Assembly (NCBI GenBank): GCA_018670825.1
Contig: JABHIW010000110.1
Span: forward strand, 86,091 to 150,090
Direction: 5' to 3'
DNA: 64,000 bases
Source of the DNA: Candidatus Scalindua sp.
GTDB lineage: Bacteria; Planctomycetota; Brocadiia; Brocadiales; Scalinduaceae
Within the stretch, counting starts at the first letter, position 1. Every line of letters begins with the position of its first letter. This document shows positions 38,136-46,984 of this stretch, piece by piece. A program made the position numbers and the translations under genes. The notes beneath the pieces were generated by a model. The model worked only from the letters and a program-made list of their open reading frames with translations, searched no databases and had not been told where the DNA came from.

Positions 38136-38172
38136 ATAAAAAAGGGGTAGAGAAATTGACTTTCTATACCCC
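38136..38172 (-). terminator. Rho-independent terminator downstream of glnN and the tRNA-like sequence
   Basis: A 12-bp stem with one mismatch (GGGGTAGAGAAA at 38144-38155 against TTTCTATACCCC at 38161-38172) with a 5-base loop. Read on the minus strand it is followed by a run of T (38143 downward). It would end transcripts coming leftward from glutamine synthetase and the tRNA-Ala-like sequence. Confidence 0.85.
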
Positions 38173-38260
38173 CTCTCACTTCTCAAAGTATTTGGCTACA
38201 AAATGGTCACAAATTTCATCCTTAACTCACGCTTAATTTGTCGTAAGTCGTTTCATAGTA

Positions 38261-38334
38261 TGGTGGAGGATAGGAGAGTCGAACCCCTGACCTTTTGAAT
38301 GCCATTCAAACACTCTCCCAACTGATCGCATCCC
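38261..38334 (-). tRNA. tRNA-Ala(GGC)-like sequence with disrupted acceptor stem, probable pseudo-tRNA
   Basis: On the minus strand the 3' two-thirds look like tRNA-Ala: AGTTGGGAGAG D-loop region, anticodon stem TTTGA/TCAAA with GGC in the loop, a good T-arm (AGGGG/CTCCT) and an encoded CCA. The 5' end does not pair. GGGATGC faces ATCCTCC with about three mismatches plus wobbles, where GGAGGAT would be expected. The D-stem is also imperfect. It is therefore probably a decayed or partial copy, such as a remnant of an integration site. It lies between glnN and its terminator. Confidence 0.7.
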
Positions 38335-38402
38335 ACGGTAATGTTCGTAAGCTTAATGGTGCTATTGTTTATAGAAATACTAAACCGATAGATCCGAGAA
38401 CC

Positions 38403-40499
38403 CTACAATTTAAACAGAAGATCTGCATATGTTGGAACAGGCCATAATTTTCGAGGAATCAGTGTTTCCAGCATATCAATGTCTTCACGCAAATCAGTCA
38501 TCGTGATATGTACCTTATCACGAAAAGCCTCAGCACTTTTTAAACTGTCAGGAGTATTGTTCGCCTTCTCCCGATCAGATTCCAGCTTCTGGGTGTTTCG
38601 ATATGCTGATTCCAAATGAGTCGAAATCCGTGAAAGCAGGTCTCTCTGAACGTCCGCAGATGCATTCACTGCTTCCAATGTTTCAATTCCCTCAGCAAGC
38701 TCTTTTGTATAATGTATAATCGCCGGAATATATAAACTCTTCACCATATCAAGTGCCGCATTTGCTTCAATATTAATCTGCTTGGAATATTGCCCGAGAT
38801 AAATTTCATATCGGGCGAGTACTTCTCCTTTCGAAAGTATCTTATACTTTTGAAACAAACCAATAGATTTTTTATTCGGAAAAGATTTGAGCGCTTTCAC
38901 GGTAGAATCGATATTTGGCAACCCACGCTTTTCCGCTTCTTTTTCCCACTCTCCCGCATAGTTATTACCATTGAAAATGATTTTACCATGCTCTCTCATA
39001 GTATCTTTTATAATGGCAGCTGTCTCTTTGTGAACATTCTTTGCCTTCTCAAGTCTGGTTGCCATTTCATCAAGCGCTTCTGAAACAACGGTATTCAATA
39101 CAATACACGGTCTTGAAATCGAACCGGATGAGGGGACCATGCGAAATTCAAATTTGTTGCCGGTAAACGCAAACGGTGATGTGCGGTTTCTGTCGGCATT
39201 ATCCTTTGGAAGCGCCGGTAGAGTATCAACTCCCACCTTAAGAGTAGTAGACGCTGTTGACTTTGCCTTCTGACCCTTCGCAATTGTCTCCAGAATCCCT
39301 GTCAACTCTTCACCCATAAAAATCGAAATAATTGCCGGTGGAGCTTCATGCCCACCAAGACGATGGTCATTACCTGAGTTTGCAGCAGATCTTCGTATTA
39401 TGTCCGCGTGACGGTCAACAGCACTAATAAGTGCACAGATAAAAAGGAGAAACTGCGCGTTATCATGTGGAGTCTTCCCGGGTTCAAGTAAATTAGCACC
39501 TTCATCTGTGCTCAATGACCAGTTTGTATGCTTTCCTGAACCATTAACTCTCGCATAGGGTTTTTCGTGTAAAAGGCAAACCAGACCACGCCTGATGGCA
39601 ACTTTCTGCAATGTCTCCATTACAAGTTGATTGTGGTCAGCCGCTATGTTTGCTGTTGTAAAGATTGGCGCCATTTCAAATTGTGATGGAGCAACTTCAT
39701 TATGCTTTGTTGTTGCGGCAATCCCCAATTTCCATAACTCTTTGTCCAGGTCCTTCATAAAATCGGCGACACGATCTTTAATCTGTCCAAAATAGTGGTC
39801 CTCCATCTCCTGCCCTTTCGGTGCCGGTGCGCCAAAGAGCGTTCTCCCTGCCACAATTAAATCTAATCTTTTCTCAAAGAATCTTTTATCTACAAGGAAA
39901 TACTCCTGCTCAGCACCAATGTTTGCAGTAACCTTATTAACCGTTTTATTCCCCAGCGAGCGTAAAACACGAAGCGATTGTTGTGAAACCGCAGACATTG
40001 AACGTAGCAACGGTGTTTTCTTATCTAACGCTTCACTCGTATATGAACAAAATGCTGTTGGAATACAAAGTGTAACATCCCCTGCAGCATCTTCTTTCAG
40101 GAATGCCGGAGACGTACAATCCCATGCAGTATATCCACGTGCTTCAAAGGTGGCCCTGAGACCTCCGCTTGGAAAACTTGACGCATCAGGTTCACCTTTA
40201 ACAAGCTGCTTACCGGAAAACTCCATAACTACTCCGCCTCTCGGTGTCGGTGAAATAAATGAATCGTGTTTTTCTGCCGTACTCCCTGTTAGTGGTTGAA
40301 ACCAGTGTGTATAATGTGTTGCCCCCTTTTCAATTGCCCAATCTTTCATAGCATTTGCAACTACATCCGCAACCTCCGGTGGTAAATGCAACTCATTATC
40401 AATGGTTTTTCTAAGTGCTTTATAAGTATCCTTAGGCAGCCATTTCCTCATTACATCATCATTAAATACATTCGTCCCAAATATTTCAGTAACATCCAT
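38403..40499 (-). CDS. glnN: Glutamine synthetase type III
   Basis: A 698-aa enzyme making glutamine from glutamate, ammonium and ATP. Length and sequence fit the large type III family (about 700 aa) rather than type I (about 450-470 aa). Recognisable parts are the GSIII N-terminal region ([30 protein letters not shown]), [12 protein letters not shown] in the catalytic core, [15 protein letters not shown], the ATP-site region [18 protein letters not shown] and FEFRMVPSS. The start is fixed by AAAGAGGA 6 bases upstream of the ATG. It is a monocistronic unit, followed by the tRNA-like sequence and a strong terminator. No nitrogen-control binding site was recognised upstream. Confidence 0.96.
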   Translation of the reverse strand: MDVTEIFGTNVFNDDVMRKWLPKDTYKALRKTIDNELHLPPEVADVVANAMKDWAIEKGATHYTHWFQPLTGSTAEKHDSFISPTPRGGVVMEFSGKQLVKGEPDASSFPSGGLRATFEARGYTAWDCTSPAFLKEDAAGDVTLCIPTAFCSYTSEALDKKTPLLRSMSAVSQQSLRVLRSLGNKTVNKVTANIGAEQEYFLVDKRFFEKRLDLIVAGRTLFGAPAPKGQEMEDHYFGQIKDRVADFMKDLDKELWKLGIAATTKHNEVAPSQFEMAPIFTTANIAADHNQLVMETLQKVAIRRGLVCLLHEKPYARVNGSGKHTNWSLSTDEGANLLEPGKTPHDNAQFLLFICALISAVDRHADIIRRSAANSGNDHRLGGHEAPPAIISIFMGEELTGILETIAKGQKAKSTASTTLKVGVDTLPALPKDNADRNRTSPFAFTGNKFEFRMVPSSGSISRPCIVLNTVVSEALDEMATRLEKAKNVHKETAAIIKDTMREHGKIIFNGNNYAGEWEKEAEKRGLPNIDSTVKALKSFPNKKSIGLFQKYKILSKGEVLARYEIYLGQYSKQINIEANAALDMVKSLYIPAIIHYTKELAEGIETLEAVNASADVQRDLLSRISTHLESAYRNTQKLESDREKANNTPDSLKSAEAFRDKVHITMTDLREDIDMLETLIPRKLWPVPTYADLLFKL

Positions 40500-41404
40500 T
40501 TTGTGTCCTCTTTAGATTGTTCTCTATTTAAAATATTTTATTATTATACATCTACACCTTTGATTATCTGAATTATACTTTTCCTTTAGCATTAGCTGGT
40601 AGATATTTGCATATACTGTTCTTCTCTCTACTTTAAGGTTATTATTGTTTCCTCTTTCAAAATAAAAGTTGCAAGCTCCAATTTATAATTTATCTATCAA
40701 CTCCATGTCTCTTTTTCAGGATACGTTATTGTTGAATCTAATGAGAAAAAGACAACATTAAAGAAGCACGTAATTAATCCTGCAATATTAAAACCTTTAG
40801 CCAGCATTACGACCTTGTGATGAGGTGAAAACCTTACGATACCGCCCTACAATCATCAAGAAATTTTTTCGGTACAACATCAATATACGCAATTTTTTCG
40901 GCTGAGTCAAGTTACTGCCTGCTATTATTGCGATACTCTGCACCATCAATTAAGTATTCCGGTAGAGGATTAAGAGTGATTAACAGAGTCATAACTATCT
41001 CACGATACTAGCCTTATAAGATTTTGTAACAAAAAATATTGCAAGAAAGAGTAAGTTAACAGACTACCAAAGTAGAATCTATTTTTATATACAACCTAAC
41101 TAGAGCAAAAACCTTACCGTATGGCGGTGACTTTATGAGAAAAATATAAATTTACTTGGTAACTAAAATCAGATTGCACTGCCATTTTTACCCATTCCCA
41201 ATAAAGTCCTTATTGAGAATGGCACATTTCAAAAACACTAAAACTACGGTAAAGACCTGTAACCATAATACTTAAGATTGATATATGAGAACTAATCATT
41301 TATAAATAATACTTGCCTAATTTGCTCATGAGTTTATAATTCCAGTACTAATATATGCCTTTACCAACCGTTTCGTACAAGTTGTCAATAATTGAGGTAA
41401 ATGA
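40500..41404. other. Long intergenic region between divergent glnN and DUF1566 genes
   Basis: About 900 AT-rich bases with many stops in all frames. No tRNA, CRISPR, repeat array or ORF was recognised. Promoters for glnN (leftward) and the DUF1566 gene (rightward) must lie here, but none is clear by eye. Confidence 0.5.
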
Positions 41405-42241
41405 TTGCGGAAGCTCTTACGAAAAAAAACTTACAAACTTACCAATACTTTCAAGACAGAAAGGAGAATAACTATTTTCCAGAAACTACTCTTATATATT
41501 ATTATACTCCTCGGCACTTCTCACATTTCAGCTAGCTATGCAACAGCTTATTCCGACACAGAATTAACGTCAGTAAATAATAATAACAGCTCTGAGATAT
41601 CTGATTCACAAGATTTCAGTGATAGAGATGAACAGGTAAAATTACGTTCATCTTACAAAAAATTGCCAGTGAATAGCGTACAGAAAATGAGTTATACCAA
41701 AATTCTTAAAGCGAAGGAGTGTGGATTTTATGGACATAGTACAATTAAGCACGATTATGTATTGAAAGAGATACATAATGAAAAGGTAGTTATTGATCAT
41801 GCTACCGGACTGATGTGGCACCAGTCAGGATCAACACAGGGAATGAACTGGGAAAAAGCGCATCGTTGGATAGAGCGACTGAATACGAAAGGATATGCAG
41901 GTCATCACGACTGGAGGCTACCTACTGTCGAGGAGGCGGCATCATTATTGGAACCGGAAAAAGCACATTTCTTTTTGCCATACGATGCGGATACAGCTGA
42001 ATATTATAAACTGTCTCAATCAGATCATCCTCAAGAGAGAAATCAAAGTCCTCTTTTAAAAAATAAAAAAGGACGATTTTTTGACCCCGTTTTCGACAAA
42101 ACACAAGGCTGGATCTGGACTGGTGACAGCTATCACCGCCTGGATGCGGCATGGCGAGTAGACTACTTCTCAGGCCTGGTGGATTGGGATGTCTACTACT
42201 ACATTTTTTACTTCGTTCGACCGGTCCGCACGTTGGAATAA
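41405..42241 (+). CDS. Secreted DUF1566 (Lcl C-terminal-like) domain protein
   Basis: A 278-aa protein probably exported by an N-terminal hydrophobic segment (KLLLYIIILLGTSHISASYA, residues ~28-47). After a Ser/Asn/Asp-rich spacer comes the DUF1566 domain: VVIDHATGLMWHQSG, MNWEKAHRWIERLN, HDWRLPTVEEAASLLE and IWTGDSY...WRVDYFSG, ending VRPVRTLE. The likely start is TTG at 41405, 7 bases after GAGG; the ATG at 41401 is in another frame. DUF1566 domains occur in extracellular or lectin-like proteins of many Gram-negatives, but the biochemical role is not established. It is transcribed towards the RuBisCO-like gene, 183 bases away. Confidence 0.85.
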   Translation: MRKLLRKKTYKLTNTFKTERRITIFQKLLLYIIILLGTSHISASYATAYSDTELTSVNNNNSSEISDSQDFSDRDEQVKLRSSYKKLPVNSVQKMSYTKILKAKECGFYGHSTIKHDYVLKEIHNEKVVIDHATGLMWHQSGSTQGMNWEKAHRWIERLNTKGYAGHHDWRLPTVEEAASLLEPEKAHFFLPYDADTAEYYKLSQSDHPQERNQSPLLKNKKGRFFDPVFDKTQGWIWTGDSYHRLDAAWRVDYFSGLVDWDVYYYIFYFVRPVRTLE

Positions 42242-42424
42242 CATGTCTTTGTGTTATTCACACCTATATTATTGAAATATTTTTTTCTTTAAATATCTAG
42301 TTCTATCGTTTTACATATCATATCTTCTCATTCACAACAGTGTTAATCCTGCAAAGTTTATTTCTTCTTGATATAATTTTATTAATTTTAATAAAGCTCC
42401 ATCTTTAAAAGAGTAAAAGATAAT

Positions 42425-44044
42425 ATGGAATATCCAGAAATTAAGAATGAGAGATTTACTGTCCAATATATCATTACCATCAATGATAAGAGAAGTATTG
42501 AAGAACACGCTTCCGATATAACCCTTGAACAAACGGTAGAAGTACCAGTGGATTGTATACCGGAGAAACATTTCGAAGACGGTATTATTGGAATAGTTGA
42601 AAATATTGGACTCAGCGGGGACATACCAAACCAATATATTGTATCCATAAGTTACCGCACCGATATTACAGAGTTCAGCATTCCACAGTTTTTTAATGTT
42701 CTCTTTGGAAATATCTCTTTAAAAAACAATATTAGGATTTCAGATATTACTTTTTCCAAGTCGTTTTTTTCTGTTTATAAAGGGCCGAACTATGGAATTG
42801 ATGGCATAAGGAAACTACTCGGAGTATATGGACGCGCCCTTGCCTGCTCAGCTCTTAAGCCAATGGGCCTTCCGATTAAAGAATTGTCAAAGATGGCTTC
42901 CCTGCTTGCTAAGGGTGGTATTGATTTAATTAAGGACGATCATGGCATTTCAAACCAGAAATTCCATCCCTTTAAGGAAAGAGCAAGCAGATGTCAGGAG
43001 GCAGTGGAAAAAGTAAACGCGGATAGAGAGAGCAAAACTCTCTATTTCCCCACGGTTTCAGGCAGATTTGAAGAGATTGAAGAACAGGTTCAGCATGTCC
43101 TGAAAGAGGGTATAAGAGGCATTCTAATTGCCCCTATGCTCGTCGGTCCTGATACCGTCAGATATATTGCCGATAAATACAACTTAATAATAATGGCCCA
43201 TCCTGCCCTTACCGGTACCCATTTCCATGACCCCACACACGGTATAGCACCTTCTGTCTTCCTGGGTACTCTTTTTCGTATGTTGGGTGCTGATATTTCT
43301 GTTTTCCCTCACGCCGGTGGGAGATTTCATTTTACAGAAAAGGACTGCCTTACAACCAGCAACTCTCTTCGTTGTACTAATGGTTCCTGGAAAAGCTCTT
43401 TTCCCTGTCCTGCCGGAGGTATTAATATGGACCGGATCTCTGAAATTAATGAGTTGTATGGGGCTGATTCGGTTTTCCTGATTGGAGGCTCTCTTATGCA
43501 GCACTCTACTGATCTTTCCTATTCAACAAATGTCTTCATGCAGAAAATAAAATCACTGTATAAAGAGAGACTCTGTGCGCCGGAAGAGCCATTTGCCTCC
43601 TCATGCGAGATCCCATCAAAACCTGAACAGATTATAAATCATCCAATTATGAAAGGTGAAGACTTCAAGTGGTTAGGACGTTTTGTAGAAGAGTATAAAA
43701 CTGACCAAGGTTTTGATTTCAGCAGCATTAATCGTCAGGAACTTATCGGTAAATTTGGGGAAAAGACCGCCTTTGATCTGCGGTATTTTGAAATCGAACC
43801 GGGTGGTTATTCCAGCCGGGAAAGACACGTGCACGAACATGTAATTATAGGTGTCCGGGGGAATGGAATACTGATAAAAGGGGATTCATCTTTCAACATC
43901 TCTGTTCACGATGTTGCCTACATCTCCCCTCTTGAAAAGCATCAGTTACGTAATGAGGAAAAAGGGCCTTTTGGCTTTTTCTGCATTGTAGATCATAAAC
44001 GTGACAAACCAATTGTGATAAAAGATGATATTATCTCTTACTGA
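42425..44044 (+). CDS. RuBisCO-like protein with C-terminal cupin domain
   Basis: A 539-aa fusion. Residues 1 to about 415 are a RuBisCO large-subunit fold: CSALKPMGL (K175-equivalent lysine), GGIDLIKDDHG (the carbamylated-Lys site, with KDDE changed to KDDH), HPALTGTHF and FPHAGGRF. The changed metal ligand and absence of normal loop-6 residues place it with RuBisCO-like (form IV) proteins, which act as enolases or isomerases in sulfur or other metabolism rather than fixing CO2. Residues ~445-539 are a cupin: ERHVHEHVIIGVRGNG supplies the HxHxxH-type ligands and LEKHQL the later His. The substrate is unknown, and no methionine-salvage neighbours are present. The upstream RBS is weak (AAAGAG). 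Transcribed alone, with tRNA-Leu downstream on the other strand. Confidence 0.88.
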   Translation: MEYPEIKNERFTVQYIITINDKRSIEEHASDITLEQTVEVPVDCIPEKHFEDGIIGIVENIGLSGDIPNQYIVSISYRTDITEFSIPQFFNVLFGNISLKNNIRISDITFSKSFFSVYKGPNYGIDGIRKLLGVYGRALACSALKPMGLPIKELSKMASLLAKGGIDLIKDDHGISNQKFHPFKERASRCQEAVEKVNADRESKTLYFPTVSGRFEEIEEQVQHVLKEGIRGILIAPMLVGPDTVRYIADKYNLIIMAHPALTGTHFHDPTHGIAPSVFLGTLFRMLGADISVFPHAGGRFHFTEKDCLTTSNSLRCTNGSWKSSFPCPAGGINMDRISEINELYGADSVFLIGGSLMQHSTDLSYSTNVFMQKIKSLYKERLCAPEEPFASSCEIPSKPEQIINHPIMKGEDFKWLGRFVEEYKTDQGFDFSSINRQELIGKFGEKTAFDLRYFEIEPGGYSSRERHVHEHVIIGVRGNGILIKGDSSFNISVHDVAYISPLEKHQLRNEEKGPFGFFCIVDHKRDKPIVIKDDIISY

Positions 44045-44264
44045 TTATAAAGAAAGAACAATAAACTTGATAATCCAGCGTCGATATTTGCAATACTTAA
44101 TATTTTAACTGACAAAATATTGCTGTCCCGTAAAGAGGCTTATTCCCGGAACATAGATAACGTTACAATGACATTTGATTACAAGTGTATATGTTATCCT
44201 TCTGGTGACAGGTTTTTGTGGATACTAAAAGTTGTAAGTGATTACATTAGAAATGCTTACTAAA

Positions 44265-44347
44265 TGCGGAAGGGGGGATTTGAACCCCCACCCCCTTGCG
44301 GGGACTAGGCCCTCAACCTAGCATGTCTGCCGTTCCATCACTTCCGC
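44265..44347 (-). tRNA. tRNA-Leu(GAG)
   Basis: Acceptor stem GCGGAAG/CTTCCGC, anticodon stem CTAGG/CCTAG with loop TTGAGGG (anticodon GAG), a long class II variable arm (CCCCGCAAGGGGG) and T-arm GGGGGTTCAAATCCCCC. The structure is complete at 83 nt. The CCA end is not encoded, unlike the tRNA-Ala-like sequence. Confidence 0.96.
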
Positions 44348-44447
44348 TTAGTAGAGTGCTATTTTAATCCCATATAGATAAAAGTCAAATATGTTTCTGG
44401 ACAATATTGCAAGTTTAATATAAACATATTAAATGAGGAGGCAAAAA

Positions 44448-44549
44448 ATGGTTGTCAATTTCAGTATTGTGCCCATAGGCAAGGAAAGTAGTTTGAGGAC
44501 ACCGGTAGCAGATATATTAAAAATAGCCAGCAAAAACGGAATCAGTTAA
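44448..44549 (+). pseudogene. 5' stump of a thiamine-binding (MTH1187/YkoF, DUF77) family gene
   Basis: A perfect ribosome-binding site (AGGAGG, 7 bases before the ATG) precedes a frame of only 33 codons. Its product begins MVVNFSIVPIGKESSLR and continues with VADILKIASKNG, the N-terminal strand and first helix of the ~100-aa MTH1187 family. The frame stops just where similarity to the sugar-transferase fragment begins, so the gene was cut by a rearrangement. It is probably non-functional. Confidence 0.75.
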
Positions 44550-44832
44550 AAACGGTATACCATAGTACAATTTTGAAAGGTGGCTTGAATCTGTTTTGCC
44601 TTGCTCCCCTTCCAAATAACACGGCCTTAACTGTTTTTAAAAAGATGTGAAAATCCAAGGTAATAGAAAGATTCTTGATATAGAAAAGGTCATACTGAAG
44701 CTTCTCAATACTATCCTCAACGCATACCCCATGTTTATAATTGACTTGGGCCCAACCGGTAATTCTAGGTCTTATAGAGTGCCTTAAAAAGAAAAAGGGC
44801 ACTTTGCTTGTAAACTCTTCCACTTCTTCCTG
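44542..44832 (-). pseudogene. 3' fragment of a polyprenyl-phosphate sugar transferase gene
   Basis: About 80 codons nearly identical to the C-terminus of the intact transferase at 46750-48120 (RPxITGWAQVNYKHGV, LQYDLFYIKNLS, FLKTVKAVLFGRGAR). The 5' side ends in an in-frame TAG just before the homologous part. The original stop is lost (TAA to CAA), so the frame reads on into the junction with the thiamine-binding-family stump. The N-terminal membrane and catalytic regions are absent. It is a duplicated remnant, not a functional gene. Confidence 0.88.
44591..44830. repeat. Direct repeat copy A (sugar-transferase 3' end)
   Basis: 240 bases matching 46745-46984 with no net length change and, by eye, roughly nine bases in ten identical, in the same orientation. 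With copy B it flanks 1.9 kb carrying the broken acyltransferase and the response-regulator fragment. Confidence 0.9.
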
Positions 44833-45179
44833 AATCTAGGTATAGTCAAGCAGGTCAGGTTCTCGAAATTTGTTTACTAAAGAGTTGAAAATTATCTGTT
44901 AAAAGAGTGCGTAGTTCACCCTTGTATTTATCAATATCGTTAAAAAAGCCAAAACACTTATCTTTGAACTTTATTCCTCATTTTGGATTATGCTGTTAAG
45001 GTGCCTCAGCCTGAAGCGGAAAAATTAGAGTAAATCAGAAAGATTGTAATTTTATAACCCCGTTTTCTATATTTCAATTAGATAGGTATGGTGTTTCCCG
45101 ACTATAGAAATACCTCGTTATGTGTCACTCTCAATTGAGCTTATTAGGCATCGTTACTTACATTGCAGTCACCACTCAT
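44833..45179. other. Junction region, no intact gene
   Basis: About 350 bases between the transferase fragment and the acyltransferase. A 40-codon stretch on the minus strand (about 44855-44980, containing GELRTLLTDNFQLFSK) is open but lacks a start and was not recognised. It may be another gene tail brought in by rearrangement. Confidence 0.4.
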
Positions 45180-46305
45180 TTAGTATTTGAATGACTTCCC
45201 GAAGAGCAAAAATCTTTTTTCATAATACCTGAATGACAACTCAGACAAAATCAAAACTATTATTAATGAAACGACGGGAGTTAACCAATCAATATAGTGG
45301 GCAGATGTAAGTGGAATAATAGCGACGAGACCGTTATACACAATATGTCTCGTAGGTGTATGAAAAAGATAAATTGCAAAAGACCTAAAGCCAAACCAAA
45401 CAAGCAAATTATGCTTTAGCACTAAAGACAAGTTACTGCTCCTGTTTAAAATAATAACTACTATAAATAAGCTATACAATATCCCAAGCCATAAGTGAAT
45501 GAGTGGACGTCCAAAACTTAAATGACTAGTTGGCCATATAGCCGCACCTAGCAAGAAAAACAAAAACAGAAAAACAATAAATCTATAATTGACAATTAGT
45601 ATTTCACGTAGCCTAACATTCCTAATCGCTATTGCAATGCATCCTCCCATCAATATCGAATCGGATCGAGCAAATGGCAATATATATGCAGCATACCACT
45701 CCAGCGTGAAACGAAAAATTGGAGCCATACATATTGCACAACCAAAAATTAATAAAAGTTTTTTTCTGCTAACAAATTTAACCAATAGGGGGATTAAAAT
45801 GTAAAACTGTTCTTCGACAGCCAATGACCAAGTAACTCCCATCCAAAGAGAGATGAAACTAATATCTAGGAAAAAGTTCTGAGTGAAGCTAAGATAGCCA
45901 TATAGTGGAGTTCTTCCTTCAAATAACCCTTGAGTCCATTGTAAATCTAACAATGGTATGATAATATACAAGAGCACCATCAAGTAGTACAGAGGAAATA
46001 TTCTACATATCCTTCTGATATAAAAAGTTTTAAAATAAAATTTTGAATCTTTCATATCTATAAGTATTCCAACTATGAGAAAGCCTGAAAGAACAAAAAA
46101 AAGATCCACTGCACTCCAAGTTAGTCGATGTGAATACCATATATATTTTAACACCGGCCACTCCCCCCGGATGCGCTTGATCCAATCTACATAATAAGCT
46201 AGGAGCATAATGATAATAAAGAATAAGCAATACTGCTATTCCACGTAAACCATCCAGCTCTACAATTCTTTTTGTTAAGTTACAATCTCTTCGTTTATTT
46301 GTCAT
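45180..46305 (-). pseudogene. Membrane acyltransferase (acyltransferase_3/OafA type), broken by a frameshift
   Basis: Two frames together make one acyltransferase. The first (from ATG 46305) has IVELDGLRGIAVLLILYYHY, the typical N-terminus of this O-acyltransferase family. After an indel near 46200 the rest continues in another frame (to 45180) with AVDLFFVLSGFLIVG, FYIRRICRIFPLYY, VTWSLAVEEQFY and about nine hydrophobic segments. Members acetylate surface polysaccharides at the inner membrane. The break could be a real mutation or a sequencing error; it lies within the repeat-flanked segment with other decayed genes, which favours a real pseudogene. The frame starts within a few bases of the upstream response-regulator remnant. 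Confidence 0.8.
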
Positions 46306-46575
46306 AACTTTCAGAAAAGTCTAGAATTGACCTGCCCCCACGCAGACAAACACGAGCGCGAACCAACAATTCATGAAAAGAGAAAGGCTTGACAATATAA
46401 TCATCAGCCCCGATATATAATCCTACAACCTTAACCTTTGTTGAATCTTTAGCTGTCAGAAAGATAACCGGCGTGTTGATACCTGCACTTCGAGCATCTT
46501 TAAGTATCGACAGTCCATCATATTCAGGCAGCTATGTCCTGTATGATAAGATCATAACTCATTGATAGATAAGCC
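46295..46575 (-). pseudogene. Response-regulator receiver domain fragment, frameshifted
   Basis: Reading the minus strand gives MSYDLIIQDI (the phospho-acceptor Asp region), a frame slip, then LPEYDGLSILKDARSAGI, TPVIFLTAKDS, GLYIGADDYIVKPFSFHELL and VRARVCLRGG. That is most of an OmpR-type receiver, including the Thr/Ala and Lys switch residues. Two bases appear lost between the DI and LPEYDG parts. No DNA-binding domain follows; the frame ends at 46295, overlapping the acyltransferase start. It is a non-functional remnant. Confidence 0.82.
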
Positions 46576-46744
46576 ACTGGCTTTATCAGTGAGTTATAAG
46601 AAAAAAAAACAGACCGAATCTCTGGCAAGGTTAAATCTAGGAAAAACCTTTTGACAGATTCAATAAACAATGTAGTATCCTCATTTTATATTACATGTAA
46701 AAGGTAATAAGGGCAACCTATTAATCCTTAATGAAAATCTGGAA

Positions 46745-46984
46745 CTGTTTTATCTTGCTCCCCTTCCGAATAATACGGCCTTAACTGTTTTTAAAAATAT
46801 GTGAAAATCTAAGGCAAGAGAAAGGTTCTTGATATAGAAAAGGTCATACTGAAGCTTTTCAATACTATCCTCAACGCATACCCCATGTTTATAATTAACC
46901 TGGGCCCAACCGGTAATTCCAGGTCTTATAGAGTGCCTTAAAAAAAAATAGGGCACTTTGCTTGTAAACTCTTCCACTTCCTCT
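46745..46984. repeat. Direct repeat copy B (3' end of the intact sugar-transferase gene)
   Basis: The source copy of the 240-base repeat at 44591-44830; here it is the 3' end of an intact gene with its normal TAA stop. Confidence 0.9.

Noticed and set aside
42425..44044. Genuine CO2-fixing RuBisCO
   Set aside because: The metal-site motif is KDDH rather than KDDE, the loop-6 region is not conserved, and the protein has an extra cupin domain; it fits the RuBisCO-like proteins.
44855..44980. 40-codon open stretch on the minus strand before the acyltransferase tail
   Set aside because: No start codon, no recognised family; at most a gene tail displaced by rearrangement.
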